A DNA stretch of 26,292 bases, from NCBI GenBank assembly GCA_964514305.1, contig CAZEQD010000028.1, forward strand, positions 1 to 26,292. Reading direction: 5' to 3'. Shown here piece after piece: positions 14,802 through 23,568 of this stretch (positions are counted from its first letter, which is position 1; each line of letters opens with the position of its first letter). The position numbers and the translations under genes are program-made. The notes under the pieces were generated by a model. The model had not been told where the DNA came from. It searched no databases and was given only the letters and a program-made list of their open reading frames with translations. Source of the stretch: CAZEQD01 sp964514305 (GTDB taxonomy: Bacteria; Acidobacteriota; Aminicenantia; Aminicenantales; Aminicenantaceae).

Positions 14802-15872
14802 TTATTCATCACTCAGATATCTGGTCAGCAGATGCTTATTAGGAAAAAGAGCCGGAGTTCCGCCAGTATGGAAAAAAGCGACTTTATCTTCCTTTTTAAA
14901 ATATCCTTGGCGGATGAGATCTATTAGTCCGACCATGGCTTTGCCGGTATAAACAGGATCAAGGAAAATGCCTTCTAACTGGGCTACAAGACGGATGGCT
15001 TCAGTTACTTCCCGATTGACGATACCATAACCTTCTTTGATGTAATCATCAAAAACAATGATATCTTCTCTGGCTACCTTGATTTCCAATCCCAAGGCTT
15101 TAATTGTATCCTGAGAGATAGTCAGCACTTCCTTGCTAAAAGGTTCCTTTTCTTCGGAGACACTGATGCCAATTACTCTGATGTTTTCATTCAAGGCCTT
15201 AGTAGCCACCACCAAGCCGGCTTGAGTCCCACCTGAACCAGTGGCCAGAAGAAAATAATCGATTTCAACTTTTTCTTTTTCGGCTTGATCCAGCGCCTCC
15301 AGACCGGCCTCAACATAGCTTATTGCTCCCAAAGGTTTGGTCATTGAGCCCCCAACCATGGAGCCTCCAATGGGGGCCACATAAGGTTTATAACCCCATT
15401 CTTTTACTTCATTAACCACCTCTTCTATAATTTCTTCCACGTCTTCTGCTTTAACCACCCTGCCCTGGGCTGCCTCTTTTATCCTAACATCCGCTCCCAG
15501 AATCAAATCCAAAAGAAGATTGCCATCATACTCTGGAGGGAGCTTATAAGTTTTAAAAAGAAGGAGAATAGGCTTAAGGCCGAATTTGCGGGCAGCTGCG
15601 GCTGCCTGCAAACACCAGTTAGACTGGAGGCTGGCCCAGGTAATGATAACCTCACATTCTTTTTGAAGGGCATCCTGGATAATAAATTCCAATTTGCGGC
15701 TTTTATTGCCGCCAAAAGCCAGGCCAGTCAAGTCATCCCGTTTAATGTAAATCTGCGGCCCATCAAGATGCCGACTCAGATTCTCCAATTTCTGCCAGGG
15801 AGTAGGCAGATTAATTAACTTCACCCGAGGGAATTGATTTATTCTTTTTTTTAATTCAATTGTAGAATACAT
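14802..15872 (-). CDS. D-cysteine desulfhydrase / ACC deaminase family PLP enzyme
   Basis: This 356-residue fold-type II PLP enzyme belongs to the family that releases ammonia from D-cysteine (giving H2S and pyruvate) or from 1-aminocyclopropane-1-carboxylate. The Schiff-base lysine is K57 in FGGNKSRKLEF. The catalytic serine region is ASLQSNWCLQAAAAARKFG with S84. The phosphate loop TGSGGTQAG spans 211-219. Tyrosines near 282 (EGYGI) and 308 (DPVYTGKA) match the active-site tyrosines. In most relatives the residues after QSN are H or Q with a following R-Q/R-A. Here they are W-C-L-Q, so the substrate is uncertain. The Shine-Dalgarno AAGGAGA lies nine bases upstream. It sits 64 bases downstream of the RND pair and may share that transcript. 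Confidence 0.85.
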   Translation of the reverse strand: MYSTIELKKRINQFPRVKLINLPTPWQKLENLSRHLDGPQIYIKRDDLTGLAFGGNKSRKLEFIIQDALQKECEVIITWASLQSNWCLQAAAAARKFGLKPILLLFKTYKLPPEYDGNLLLDLILGADVRIKEAAQGRVVKAEDVEEIIEEVVNEVKEWGYKPYVAPIGGSMVGGSMTKPLGAISYVEAGLEALDQAEKEKVEIDYFLLATGSGGTQAGLVVATKALNENIRVIGISVSEEKEPFSKEVLTISQDTIKALGLEIKVAREDIIVFDDYIKEGYGIVNREVTEAIRLVAQLEGIFLDPVYTGKAMVGLIDLIRQGYFKKEDKVAFFHTGGTPALFPNKHLLTRYLSDE

Positions 15873-15936
15873 GGATGATCTTTCTCCTTAAACAAAAATT
15901 AGAAGAAAATATTATAGAACAAAAATAGTCATTCAC

Positions 15937-18900
15937 CTAGAATCTTCTCCAAGCCGTTCTCAGCTCCTGCAGCCGCTCGCGGACCCAAGTCCGAATGGCA
16001 TCTCCATAGTAGTAAAAAATAGGAATCACTACTAAAATAAAAATAGTTGAGCTGGTTAACCCTCCCACAGCCGAAAGAGCCAGGGAAGACCAGATCTGTT
16101 TTTTGCCAACCTCTACCTGAATCAAGACCATGGGCAGCATACCCAGGACAGTGGTGCTGGTAGTCATAAAAATAGGCCTCACTCTTTCTCTGGCTCCTTT
16201 AAGAACTGCCTCTCTAAGATCAAAACCCTGGCCCCTTTTTAAATTAATATGGTCAACTAAAAGGATCGAGTTATTGACTACTATCCCCCCCAAAAGAATA
16301 ACGCCCACATAGGCGGAAGAATCAAAGGCAAAATCAGCCAGGACAAAAGCTACAAAAACGCCAATAAGAGCCAGAGGAACAGCCAGGATTATAAAAAATG
16401 GTTGAATAATAGACTCATAAAGAGAAGCAAGAATCATGAAGATAATAATCAGGGAAAATATGATAGCAAATTTAAGCTGGCCCTTTTCTTCTTCAGTCAT
16501 TCTCCACTCCTCCTCCAAAGTGGCTGAAAAGCCAGGAGGAAGCCTCAATTTAGCAAAAACTCCTTTTTTATAACTTTCCGCGGCTTTGGTTGGCCCTCTG
16601 AATTCCCACATGACCGTCTGCTGGAACTGCTGGTCTTCTCTATCAATGGAGCCGGCAATGGGTCTTTCTTCAAGGCTTGAAATTTCCCCTAACCTCAAAT
16701 ACACCCCTCCTCTAGTTCTGATTAGAGAATCCTGCAGATTTTTGAGGTCCATCCGATCTGCTTCCGGGAATTTAACTGAAATCTCCATTTCCTTACCGCC
16801 AATTCTTATCTTCAAGGGAAGATAAACTCTGCCCTGGAGCAATGCCTGAAGATGGGAATAAAGATAGAGAGGATCAATATTATAATTTCTCAAGCGTTTT
16901 TTATCTATTTTCAGAATGTACTCAAAAGAATCAAGCCGCCACCAGCCATAGCGGGAAGAGACTGTTTTCACCTCCTTAATTCGGGGGTTTCTTTTAAGGG
17001 TCTGCTCCAATTGAGAGGTTATCTCCTTAAGCTTTTTCAGATTGTAGCCATAGAATTTAATGCGGCTATCATAAAAAGTACCGCTGCCAAAACTGCTGTA
17101 ATAGCCTTGAGGATCAAAACCAGAAATACTTATGGTGATGCCGGCAAAATTGGTGGCCATTTGAATCATTTCTTCTTTAAGAAGATAGGGTATATATGAA
17201 TTCTCCACCTCAGGCGGGAAAGTGATATTAATAGCTGCTCTTTCAGCCGAAACAAAAGTGTTCATTTCTTTTTCATAATTTTTGGCTAAAATCCTTTCTT
17301 CAAATTTTTTGGCTACTGCATCTGTTCGCTCGATGGCTGTCCCGGGCGGCATGCCAATATAAATCCTGAGGCTTTGTTTGGAATACCAACGGAAAAATTC
17401 ACCCAGAGTTACCTCAGACCGAAACCATTTATAGGAACCATAAAAAATAAAGACTATAACCAGAATGACTTCAAGGGGATGACGAATGAGAACCTTTAAG
17501 ATTTTTTCATAGCCTTCTCTTATTTTCTCCTCTTTCAGTTTTCTCTCTCTCCGCATCAAGCGAGGACTTAGGGCTGGTATTAATGAAAAAGAAACCAGAA
17601 GGGAAGCAGCCAGGGCTGAGGAAATAACAACAGCCAAAGGCAGATAATAAATTTTTAGCCGACCCTGAAAATAGGCAAAAGAGAAAAAAACGCTAATTGT
17701 GGTCAGAGTGGCTGCCAATACCGGTAAAATCACTTCTCTTGAACCCTGAATAGCCGCCTTAACAGGTGGCATCCCTTTTTCCCTCAGGCGCAGGACATTC
17801 TCAAAAACAACTATTGAGTTATCAACAAAAAGACCAAAGCCCAGGGCCAAGCCGCCCAGAGTTAATAAATTTATGGAAACCTTAAAGAGATAAATCAGAT
17901 TAAAGGTTATTAAGACAGAGAAAGCGATAGAAGAAAGCACCAGAAGAGAGGGCTTAAAACTTCTGAGGACGATAAAAACAAGGAAAAAAATGACCAAAGT
18001 GATGATGCCCACTAGGAAATAAAGATCTCTCAGGTTTTTGCGAATTTCTTGGCTTTCATCATTAACCTCTTTAAAGATTAAATCTGGCGGCAACTCTTTT
18101 TTAATTGCTTCCAGTCTTCTTTTAACTCTTTTAGCCACTTTAAGAGTGCTGGTCCCCTTTTCTTTAACTACTGTTAATCTTATGGTCGCCTGACCATTGA
18201 TGCGGTTAATGTAAAGGATATCACCGTAGGCAGGGACAACTTGAGCCACATCTTTGAGTTTGATCGGATTCTTTCCTGAATAAGTAATTATGGTTTCCCC
18301 TAATTCCTTAATCTCTCTTATGGGATTGGAAACTTTAAAAATTAGCTCTTGAGTCCCCTTTCTGGCTTTACCGGCTGGATAGGTTTGAGTCCGTTCTCTG
18401 ATTTTATAAGAGACAAGATAAGGATGGATGCCAAAGGCTTTTAATTTCTCCTTATCTAGGATTATCTTTATTTCAGGCTCAGAACCCCCACTTACTTCTA
18501 CCTCAGCTACCCCTTTGATAGAACCGATGCCCATTTCAAGTTTATCTTTAACCAGTTCTCTTAATTTCTGAAGAGAGTAATCGCCGGAAATGGTGTAGCT
18601 GAGGAAACTCTCCACTCTGAAATCCTCAGGCACATAAGGATGTATCTGGGGCCTGATTCCATAAGGTAAATCATTCCGGGCTTGAGCAATTTTTTCCCTC
18701 AGGCTTAGCTGGGCAAATTCCATGTTCGTCTTGGTCTCAAGCTCAACAGTAATTCTTGAATAGCCTATGCCAGATTCAGATGTAATTTTTCTGACCCCCT
18801 TGACAGTAGAGCCTATCTCCTCCAGGGGAGCCGTTACCTGTGTCTGGACAATTTCGGGCGGCACACCAGGCCAGTTGGTCTGAATATCAAGACGGGGATA

Positions 18901-19014
18901 TTCTTCTTTGGGGGCCAGCTCAACCGGTATATTAAGGAAGGAATAGACACCTAGTACCAGCAGAGCCAGAAAAAACATGGCCGTAGCGATTGGACGTTCA
19001 ATAAAAAATTTCAT
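15937..19014 (-). CDS. RND efflux permease subunit (second of a tandem pair)
   Basis: This 1025-residue inner-membrane permease of the AcrB/MdtBC type exports small molecules using the proton gradient. It opens with the standard FFIERPIATAMFFLALLVLG helix. It has two large periplasmic loops and the TM4 motif GLALGFGLFVDNSIVVFENV, with D398-N399 in place of the Asp-Asp pair of AcrB. The TM10 counterpart reads GIVVNNSILLVDH, with Asn where AcrB has the essential Lys. The ATGA overlap with the upstream permease gene shows translational coupling. No membrane-fusion adaptor or TolC-like gene is adjacent, so partners must be encoded elsewhere. The substrate is unknown. Confidence 0.93.
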   Translation of the reverse strand: MKFFIERPIATAMFFLALLVLGVYSFLNIPVELAPKEEYPRLDIQTNWPGVPPEIVQTQVTAPLEEIGSTVKGVRKITSESGIGYSRITVELETKTNMEFAQLSLREKIAQARNDLPYGIRPQIHPYVPEDFRVESFLSYTISGDYSLQKLRELVKDKLEMGIGSIKGVAEVEVSGGSEPEIKIILDKEKLKAFGIHPYLVSYKIRERTQTYPAGKARKGTQELIFKVSNPIREIKELGETIITYSGKNPIKLKDVAQVVPAYGDILYINRINGQATIRLTVVKEKGTSTLKVAKRVKRRLEAIKKELPPDLIFKEVNDESQEIRKNLRDLYFLVGIITLVIFFLVFIVLRSFKPSLLVLSSIAFSVLITFNLIYLFKVSINLLTLGGLALGFGLFVDNSIVVFENVLRLREKGMPPVKAAIQGSREVILPVLAATLTTISVFFSFAYFQGRLKIYYLPLAVVISSALAASLLVSFSLIPALSPRLMRRERKLKEEKIREGYEKILKVLIRHPLEVILVIVFIFYGSYKWFRSEVTLGEFFRWYSKQSLRIYIGMPPGTAIERTDAVAKKFEERILAKNYEKEMNTFVSAERAAINITFPPEVENSYIPYLLKEEMIQMATNFAGITISISGFDPQGYYSSFGSGTFYDSRIKFYGYNLKKLKEITSQLEQTLKRNPRIKEVKTVSSRYGWWRLDSFEYILKIDKKRLRNYNIDPLYLYSHLQALLQGRVYLPLKIRIGGKEMEISVKFPEADRMDLKNLQDSLIRTRGGVYLRLGEISSLEERPIAGSIDREDQQFQQTVMWEFRGPTKAAESYKKGVFAKLRLPPGFSATLEEEWRMTEEEKGQLKFAIIFSLIIIFMILASLYESIIQPFFIILAVPLALIGVFVAFVLADFAFDSSAYVGVILLGGIVVNNSILLVDHINLKRGQGFDLREAVLKGARERVRPIFMTTSTTVLGMLPMVLIQVEVGKKQIWSSLALSAVGGLTSSTIFILVVIPIFYYYGDAIRTWVRERLQELRTAWRRF

Positions 19015-22000
19015 CTTTTATGACTGGCTTTTTTCCCTTCCACTAGCTCATAGCCAAGAGGAATAAGGATTAAAGTCAAGAAGGTGGCCAGGAACAAACC
19101 TCCGATTACAGAAATGGCCAGCGGCTGCTGCAGTTCAGAACCTTTGCCTAAACCCAAAGACATGGGAAAAAGACCGAAGATTGTCGTTACTGTAGTCATT
19201 ATAATTGGCCTTAGCCTGACTCGGCTGGCCTCCAGGATAGCTTCTCTTAAGGCCATCCCTTTCTTTCTTAGCTGGTTGGTATAATCAATTTTGACGATGG
19301 CATCATTGACAACTATTCCAGCCAAAACAACCAAACCGATAACCGAAATAACATTGATTGTCTGACCAGTGATGAATAGGGCCCAGACAGCTCCGGTTAA
19401 GCCCATGGGTAAAGCTAAGAGAATCAAAAATGGATGCCGCAGCGATTCGAATTGGGCAGCCATAATCATGTAGACCAAAAGCACAGCCAGGCAGAAAGCA
19501 AAAATAAGGCTGTGGAACGAGCGGCTCATTTCTTCTTGCTCTCCACTGAAGACTATTTGATAGCCTGGCGGTAAAGAAATCTCTTTGAGACGTTGCTTAA
19601 TCTTAGGGATTACCTGGCTTAATTTTCGCCTTTGAAGGTTGGCTGTAACCACCACTTCTCGCTGCTGATTTTCGCGCCTGATCTCTTTTGGCCCTCTAAC
19701 TATTTCATAGCTTACCAATTCTCTTAAAGGAATAAGAGCACCTCGATAGACAATCTCTTCATCCAGAAAAGATTCTATATTCTCTCTTGTCTGTTCTTCC
19801 AGACGGATTAAAATATCGTATTTTTTTTCCATTTCTCTGAATTTGGTAGCCACTTTACCTCTGACACCATCGACAATAAAACTGCTGATGGCTGCCGGTG
19901 AGACATCGTATTTGGCCAGAGCCCCTTTTTTTATTCTGATTAAAAATTCAGGCTTACCTTCTCCTATATTAGCCTGAATATCAGCTATCCCTTCTAATTT
20001 CCTTAGTTGTTGTTGAAGTTCAGCGGCCAGTTCCCTCAGTTTATCCAAGTCATCTCCCTTGATCTTTAATCCAACTTCAGCTGAAGAAAAAGCCAGAAGC
20101 TGGGCCAGAGTAGATTGCTCTCTGACTATGGAATAATTAAGGTCAGGATAGTTATGAAGTTTTTCTCGCAGAAGCTCAACTGTATCATCAAGATGCGATG
20201 ATCCATCAAGCTCAACGTAAATCTTGGCCGAATTAAGGGAGACATCAGGATTGGCACTTTCCAGGCCGCTGACTAGACCAATTTGGGAAAATGCAGCTTT
20301 AAATGAGTTTTGCTGCCTCAGCCACCGTTCAAGAGCTGAAGCCACTTCAACTGTTTGTTCTAATGAATAATCAACTGGAGTCTTAAAATTAAACTCAAAG
20401 GAGGATGACTCAGGCTTAGGCATAAGCTCACGAGGTAGTTGAGTGGCTAGAAGGGCAGTTAGAATAAAAAAGCCCAGCGAGGCGGCTATTATTTTGCCTT
20501 TATTATCCAGACTCCAGAGGAGAAACTGATGATAAGAAGTTGCAAATTTCTGGTAAATAAAATTAAATCCTTTAAAAATAAGCCCAAGGACCGGCTTTAA
20601 AGGCAGGCTGAGGTAATGATACAAAAAAAGCAGGAGTTGAAGAAAAAAACTTAAAATAAAGTTTACAGCCTTAAAAACTGCCTTAGGGATAAAATAAAGA
20701 AGCCAGTGCAAGCCTCGCCATGGATAAAGGAGAAATGTCCATTTTCTCTTTTTCTTGATTTCCTCTCGATTGGCTGGTGCCCCTTTGGCTGCTTTTTTCT
20801 GGAGGCTTTCTAGCTCAAATCGACGCGAAGCCAGCATGGGCAGGAGAGTAAGGGAAACCACCAACGAAGAAAGAAGGGCAAAGGTCACCGTCAAAGCCTG
20901 ATCTTTAAAAAGCTGACCAGCAACTCCATGGACATAAATAACTGGCAGAAAAACCGAAACAGTGGTTAAAGTGGAAGCTGTAACGGCCATGCCCACTTCC
21001 TTTGTCCCCAGGTAAGCTGCCTCTTTAAGATTTTCCCCCAAATTACGGTGTCGAAAAATACTTTCAGAAACAACAATGGAATTATCAACCAGCATCCCCA
21101 CTCCAAGGGCCAGACCGCCCAAAGACATAATGTTTAGGGTAATATCCTGAAAATGAAGGAGATTAAAAGTAGCAATAATGGAGATGGGGATAACCACCCC
21201 AATGATGAGAGGAGTTTTTAGGTCCTGAAGGAAAATCAATAAGACCAGAAAAGCCAGAATAGCACCATAAATGATTGATTTGAGCACTGAAGAAATGGCG
21301 TTTTCAATATATTCGGCTTGCTCATAAACAACCAGAATATCTATCTGCGGATATTCTGTTTTTATTTGCTTCAGCACCTGACGGGCAGCCCTGGTCACTT
21401 TAACCGTGTTGGCTCCAGATTCTTTCCTGACAAGAATGCCAATGCTTTCCTGGCCATTAAGCTGGGTTACTCCCTGCCGCTCTTTAATGGAATCTTTAAT
21501 CTGGGCCACATCTTTGAGCCGAATCAGACCTCTCTCCTCAGTTGTTTTAAGGCTTATTTCCCCTATTTCTCCCACCTTCTCAAACTCACCCACCACCCTT
21601 AAGGCATATTTAAACCTGCCCTTTCTTATTGTCCCTCCTTGAAGATTGCGGTTAAAGGCATCTATCCTCTGAGAGATTTCATCCAGGCTAAGACCATAGA
21701 GGGAAAGGAGCTGGGGATCTACTTCCACTTGAATTTCTCGCTCCACGCCTCCAGCTATTTCAGCTGAGCCTATCCCCTCTATTTGTTCCAGACGAGGCTT
21801 AACCAATTCTTCAGAAAAATCTTTAAGTTCAAGCAGAGACCTTTCGCCTGAAATAGCCAGGATCATAATCGGCTTGCTCTGAGGATCCAGAGGAATGATG
21901 ACCGGATTTTGGGCATCATCGGGCAGCCTTTCGCGAGCGCTGTCCAGCTTTTCTCGAGTATGAAGGAGAGCAAAATCCATATCAGTTCCCCAGGAAAATT

Positions 22001-22280
22001 CAAGGGCCATGTAGGAAACACCTTCTTTGGAAACCGACTCCACCCGCCGCAGACCAGGAATGCGGCTGACAGCTGCTTCCAGAGGGGCAGTAATCAGAGT
22101 TTCCATCTCTTCAGGAGCCCCTCCTGGATATTGAGTCATGACTGAAAGGCGGGGATAGCTGATGTTGGGTAGGAGATCAACACTCAGTTGTCTTAAAGAA
22201 ACAAATCCGAGGAGGACTACGGCCAGATAAAACATGAAAATTGTAATCGGTCTTTGAATGGAGATTTGAGTTATTTTCAT
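19011..22280 (-). CDS. RND efflux permease subunit (first of a tandem pair), enlarged central loop
   Basis: This 1089-residue RND permease is related to its downstream neighbour. The N-terminal helix, SYPRLSVMTQYPGGAPEEME and GGLALGVGMLVDNSIVVSESI (D399-N400) are canonical. Near the C-terminus GIVVNDAIVKIDYTNQLRKKG matches the TM10 region, again without the AcrB lysine pattern. Between the end of TM6 (about residue 481) and TM7 (about 597) lie roughly 115 residues against about 50 in AcrB. The insertion has a basic stretch (506-513) followed by hydrophobic segments about 523-570. Two adjacent permeases recall MdtB/MdtC, which assemble as mixed trimers, but no mdtA-like adaptor is present. The start has only a weak ribosome site. 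Confidence 0.92.
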   Translation of the reverse strand: MKITQISIQRPITIFMFYLAVVLLGFVSLRQLSVDLLPNISYPRLSVMTQYPGGAPEEMETLITAPLEAAVSRIPGLRRVESVSKEGVSYMALEFSWGTDMDFALLHTREKLDSARERLPDDAQNPVIIPLDPQSKPIMILAISGERSLLELKDFSEELVKPRLEQIEGIGSAEIAGGVEREIQVEVDPQLLSLYGLSLDEISQRIDAFNRNLQGGTIRKGRFKYALRVVGEFEKVGEIGEISLKTTEERGLIRLKDVAQIKDSIKERQGVTQLNGQESIGILVRKESGANTVKVTRAARQVLKQIKTEYPQIDILVVYEQAEYIENAISSVLKSIIYGAILAFLVLLIFLQDLKTPLIIGVVIPISIIATFNLLHFQDITLNIMSLGGLALGVGMLVDNSIVVSESIFRHRNLGENLKEAAYLGTKEVGMAVTASTLTTVSVFLPVIYVHGVAGQLFKDQALTVTFALLSSLVVSLTLLPMLASRRFELESLQKKAAKGAPANREEIKKKRKWTFLLYPWRGLHWLLYFIPKAVFKAVNFILSFFLQLLLFLYHYLSLPLKPVLGLIFKGFNFIYQKFATSYHQFLLWSLDNKGKIIAASLGFFILTALLATQLPRELMPKPESSSFEFNFKTPVDYSLEQTVEVASALERWLRQQNSFKAAFSQIGLVSGLESANPDVSLNSAKIYVELDGSSHLDDTVELLREKLHNYPDLNYSIVREQSTLAQLLAFSSAEVGLKIKGDDLDKLRELAAELQQQLRKLEGIADIQANIGEGKPEFLIRIKKGALAKYDVSPAAISSFIVDGVRGKVATKFREMEKKYDILIRLEEQTRENIESFLDEEIVYRGALIPLRELVSYEIVRGPKEIRRENQQREVVVTANLQRRKLSQVIPKIKQRLKEISLPPGYQIVFSGEQEEMSRSFHSLIFAFCLAVLLVYMIMAAQFESLRHPFLILLALPMGLTGAVWALFITGQTINVISVIGLVVLAGIVVNDAIVKIDYTNQLRKKGMALREAILEASRVRLRPIIMTTVTTIFGLFPMSLGLGKGSELQQPLAISVIGGLFLATFLTLILIPLGYELVEGKKASHKR

Positions 22281-22348
22281 CTAAAAGTTTTTACCAACTA
22301 AATGACGTTGCTAAAGTTTTTGTTATTTCACTCTAATGGCTGGGTAGA

Positions 22349-22909
22349 TTATCTTTTGTATTTACCCATCAATTGGCCTTGAGCTAAAATATGACCTTCC
22401 ATGGCTTTGAGCATCTCCTTTTTCTTAATCCCAGGCTTAAGATCAAGCTCTATGTCCAAAGCATAAAGTTTAAAATAGTAGCGGTGAGTACCAAAAGGTG
22501 GGCAAGGACCACCATAACCAATTTTGCCAAAGTCATTCTTTCCCTGTCTTGCACCGTTTTCCAGCTCTTTATCTGGAGGCACATTTTCAGGCAGCTGCTG
22601 GACATCGGCCGGTAAATTAAAAAGAACCCAGTGGACCCAGGTGCCCATCGGCGCATCAGGGTCATCACAGATTAAAGCCAGGGTCTTGGCTTCCTCAGGA
22701 ACCGAAAACCAGGTGAGCGGAGGCGAGACATCAGCCCCACCACAGGTGTATTTGGCTGGGATTAAACCTCCCTCCTCAAAAGCTGAGCTGGTTACTTTAA
22801 TTTCCATCACTTTACCTCCTTCATTGATTGATTTAGTCTTTCCTATATTAGGCCAGAAGCAAAATAAAAATAAAATAAGGAACAAAAAGCAAATTTTTTT
22901 TAACGTCAT
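22349..22909 (-). CDS. YbhB/YbcL family (PEBP, Raf kinase inhibitor-like) protein with two candidate starts
   Basis: This is a phosphatidylethanolamine-binding-protein fold. The long form has 186 residues with a hydrophobic leader (residues 5-20, KICFLFLILFLF). The core starts MEIKVTSSAFEEGGLIPAKYTCGG and contains SPPLTWF, the ligand-pocket DDPDAPMGTWVHWVLFNLP and YGGPCPPFGTHRYYFKLYALD. Both ATGs have strong ribosome sites: AAGGAGGGG four bases before the first, and AAGGAGG seven bases before M35 (22807). The short form, 152 residues, is the normal length of cytosolic YbhB. The long form resembles exported YbcL. Bacterial members have no settled biochemical role. It lies 68 bases upstream of the RND pair on the same strand. 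Confidence 0.92.
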   Translation of the reverse strand: MTLKKICFLFLILFLFCFWPNIGKTKSINEGGKVMEIKVTSSAFEEGGLIPAKYTCGGADVSPPLTWFSVPEEAKTLALICDDPDAPMGTWVHWVLFNLPADVQQLPENVPPDKELENGARQGKNDFGKIGYGGPCPPFGTHRYYFKLYALDIELDLKPGIKKKEMLKAMEGHILAQGQLMGKYKR

Positions 22910-22975
22910 ATCCCCTCCTTTAGCAAATTTTTATTTAAAAGTTAATGGCCAATTTGTCATTTCTCACTTTACCTA

Positions 22976-23167
22976 CTAAAATAATTTTATCCGTTCATTA
23001 ATCACTCCCGCCAGCATATAATTTTCATCTCCTTCTTCTGCCCCAATCTCTAAATCATTTTCAAAGCTAATATTTAATGGGCTCAGTTCTTGTTTGTGAG
23101 AACAAGACTGGAAAAGAGAAAATAAAAAGAAAATAATGAAAACATTAAAACCAGCTTTTATCCTCAC
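22976..23167 (-). pseudogene. N-terminal fragment of an exported beta-propeller-type lipoprotein
   Basis: This 63-codon frame starts at a GTG with AAGG upstream. Residues 6-21 are a hydrophobic leader ending LFQSC, a lipobox-like site with Cys22. The following ISFENDLEIGAEEGDENYMLAGV resembles the start of the six-bladed beta-propeller lipoproteins I recall from Aminicenantes-type genomes, where EEGDENYM(F/L) introduces the first blade. Here two stop codons follow almost at once and no further propeller is found. I therefore read it as a remnant of a gene that would normally exceed 350 codons. A genuine small lipoprotein is the alternative. Confidence 0.5.
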
Positions 23168-23332
23168 CGCTTACCTTAAGTCATAAACCATATATTATCT
23201 GAATTATACCATATAAATATAAATGGAGAATCGAAATTTTAGTAAACATCTTTATATGATTGATGCTTACTTTGAAACATGAATTCATGAGTACGAAATA
23301 ATAGAAAAATAAAGATTTTAAGATCAATTTTA
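23168..23332. other. AT-rich intergenic stretch, no gene seen
   Basis: No reading frame of note. It contains the perfect 12-bp palindrome CATGAATTCATG (23278-23289). It separates the lipoprotein remnant from the hairpin and T-tract region. Confidence 0.5.
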
Positions 23333-23376
23333 CTTCCCTCCCATTATTTATGATAGGGAAGCTATTTATTTTTTTT
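23333..23376 (+). terminator. Orphan intrinsic-terminator-like hairpin on the plus strand
   Basis: CTTCCCT (23333-23339) pairs with AGGGAAG (23355-23361) across a 15-base loop that can itself pair CAT/ATG. After a short CTATTTA the plus strand continues into eight T. It has the layout of a Rho-independent terminator reading rightward, yet no plus-strand gene precedes it for several kilobases. Confidence 0.45.
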
Positions 23377-23425
23377 ATTTTTTTTTATTTTTTGTTTATT
23401 TTTTGTTGTATTTTTTGCATTTTTT
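23369..23425. repeat. Phased T-tracts, probable intrinsic bend
   Basis: T-tracts of six to nine bases lie at 23369-23376, 23378-23386, 23388-23393, 23399-23404, 23411-23416 and 23420-23425. Their centres are 9-12 bases apart, close to one helical turn. Such phasing is known to curve DNA. No gene overlaps it. Confidence 0.5.
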
Positions 23426-23568
23426 GTGCTTTGGCTGTTCTATCATATTAATAATAAAAAAAATAACTCTTTTTAAACCCCCTATTTCAGCCTTAAATCT
23501 AAGTTTTCGAGGGCAAAAACATCACTCTAAGTAAGTCTTCTCAAATTTTCTAAGCCTCCCTATTTATT
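23426..23568. other. Intergenic stretch, nothing recognised
   Basis: AT-rich sequence between the phased T-tracts and the TPR remnant. I see no frame, hairpin or repeat worth naming. Confidence 0.4.

Noticed and set aside
9199..16000. A genomic island bounded by the tRNA-Ser genes
   Set aside because: I saw no integrase, no repeat of a tRNA 3' end and no abrupt change in gene content that would mark an integrated island.
22524..22979. 151-codon plus-strand open frame opposite the PEBP gene
   Set aside because: It is antisense to a clear family gene, has biased Pro/Ser composition and no family resemblance.
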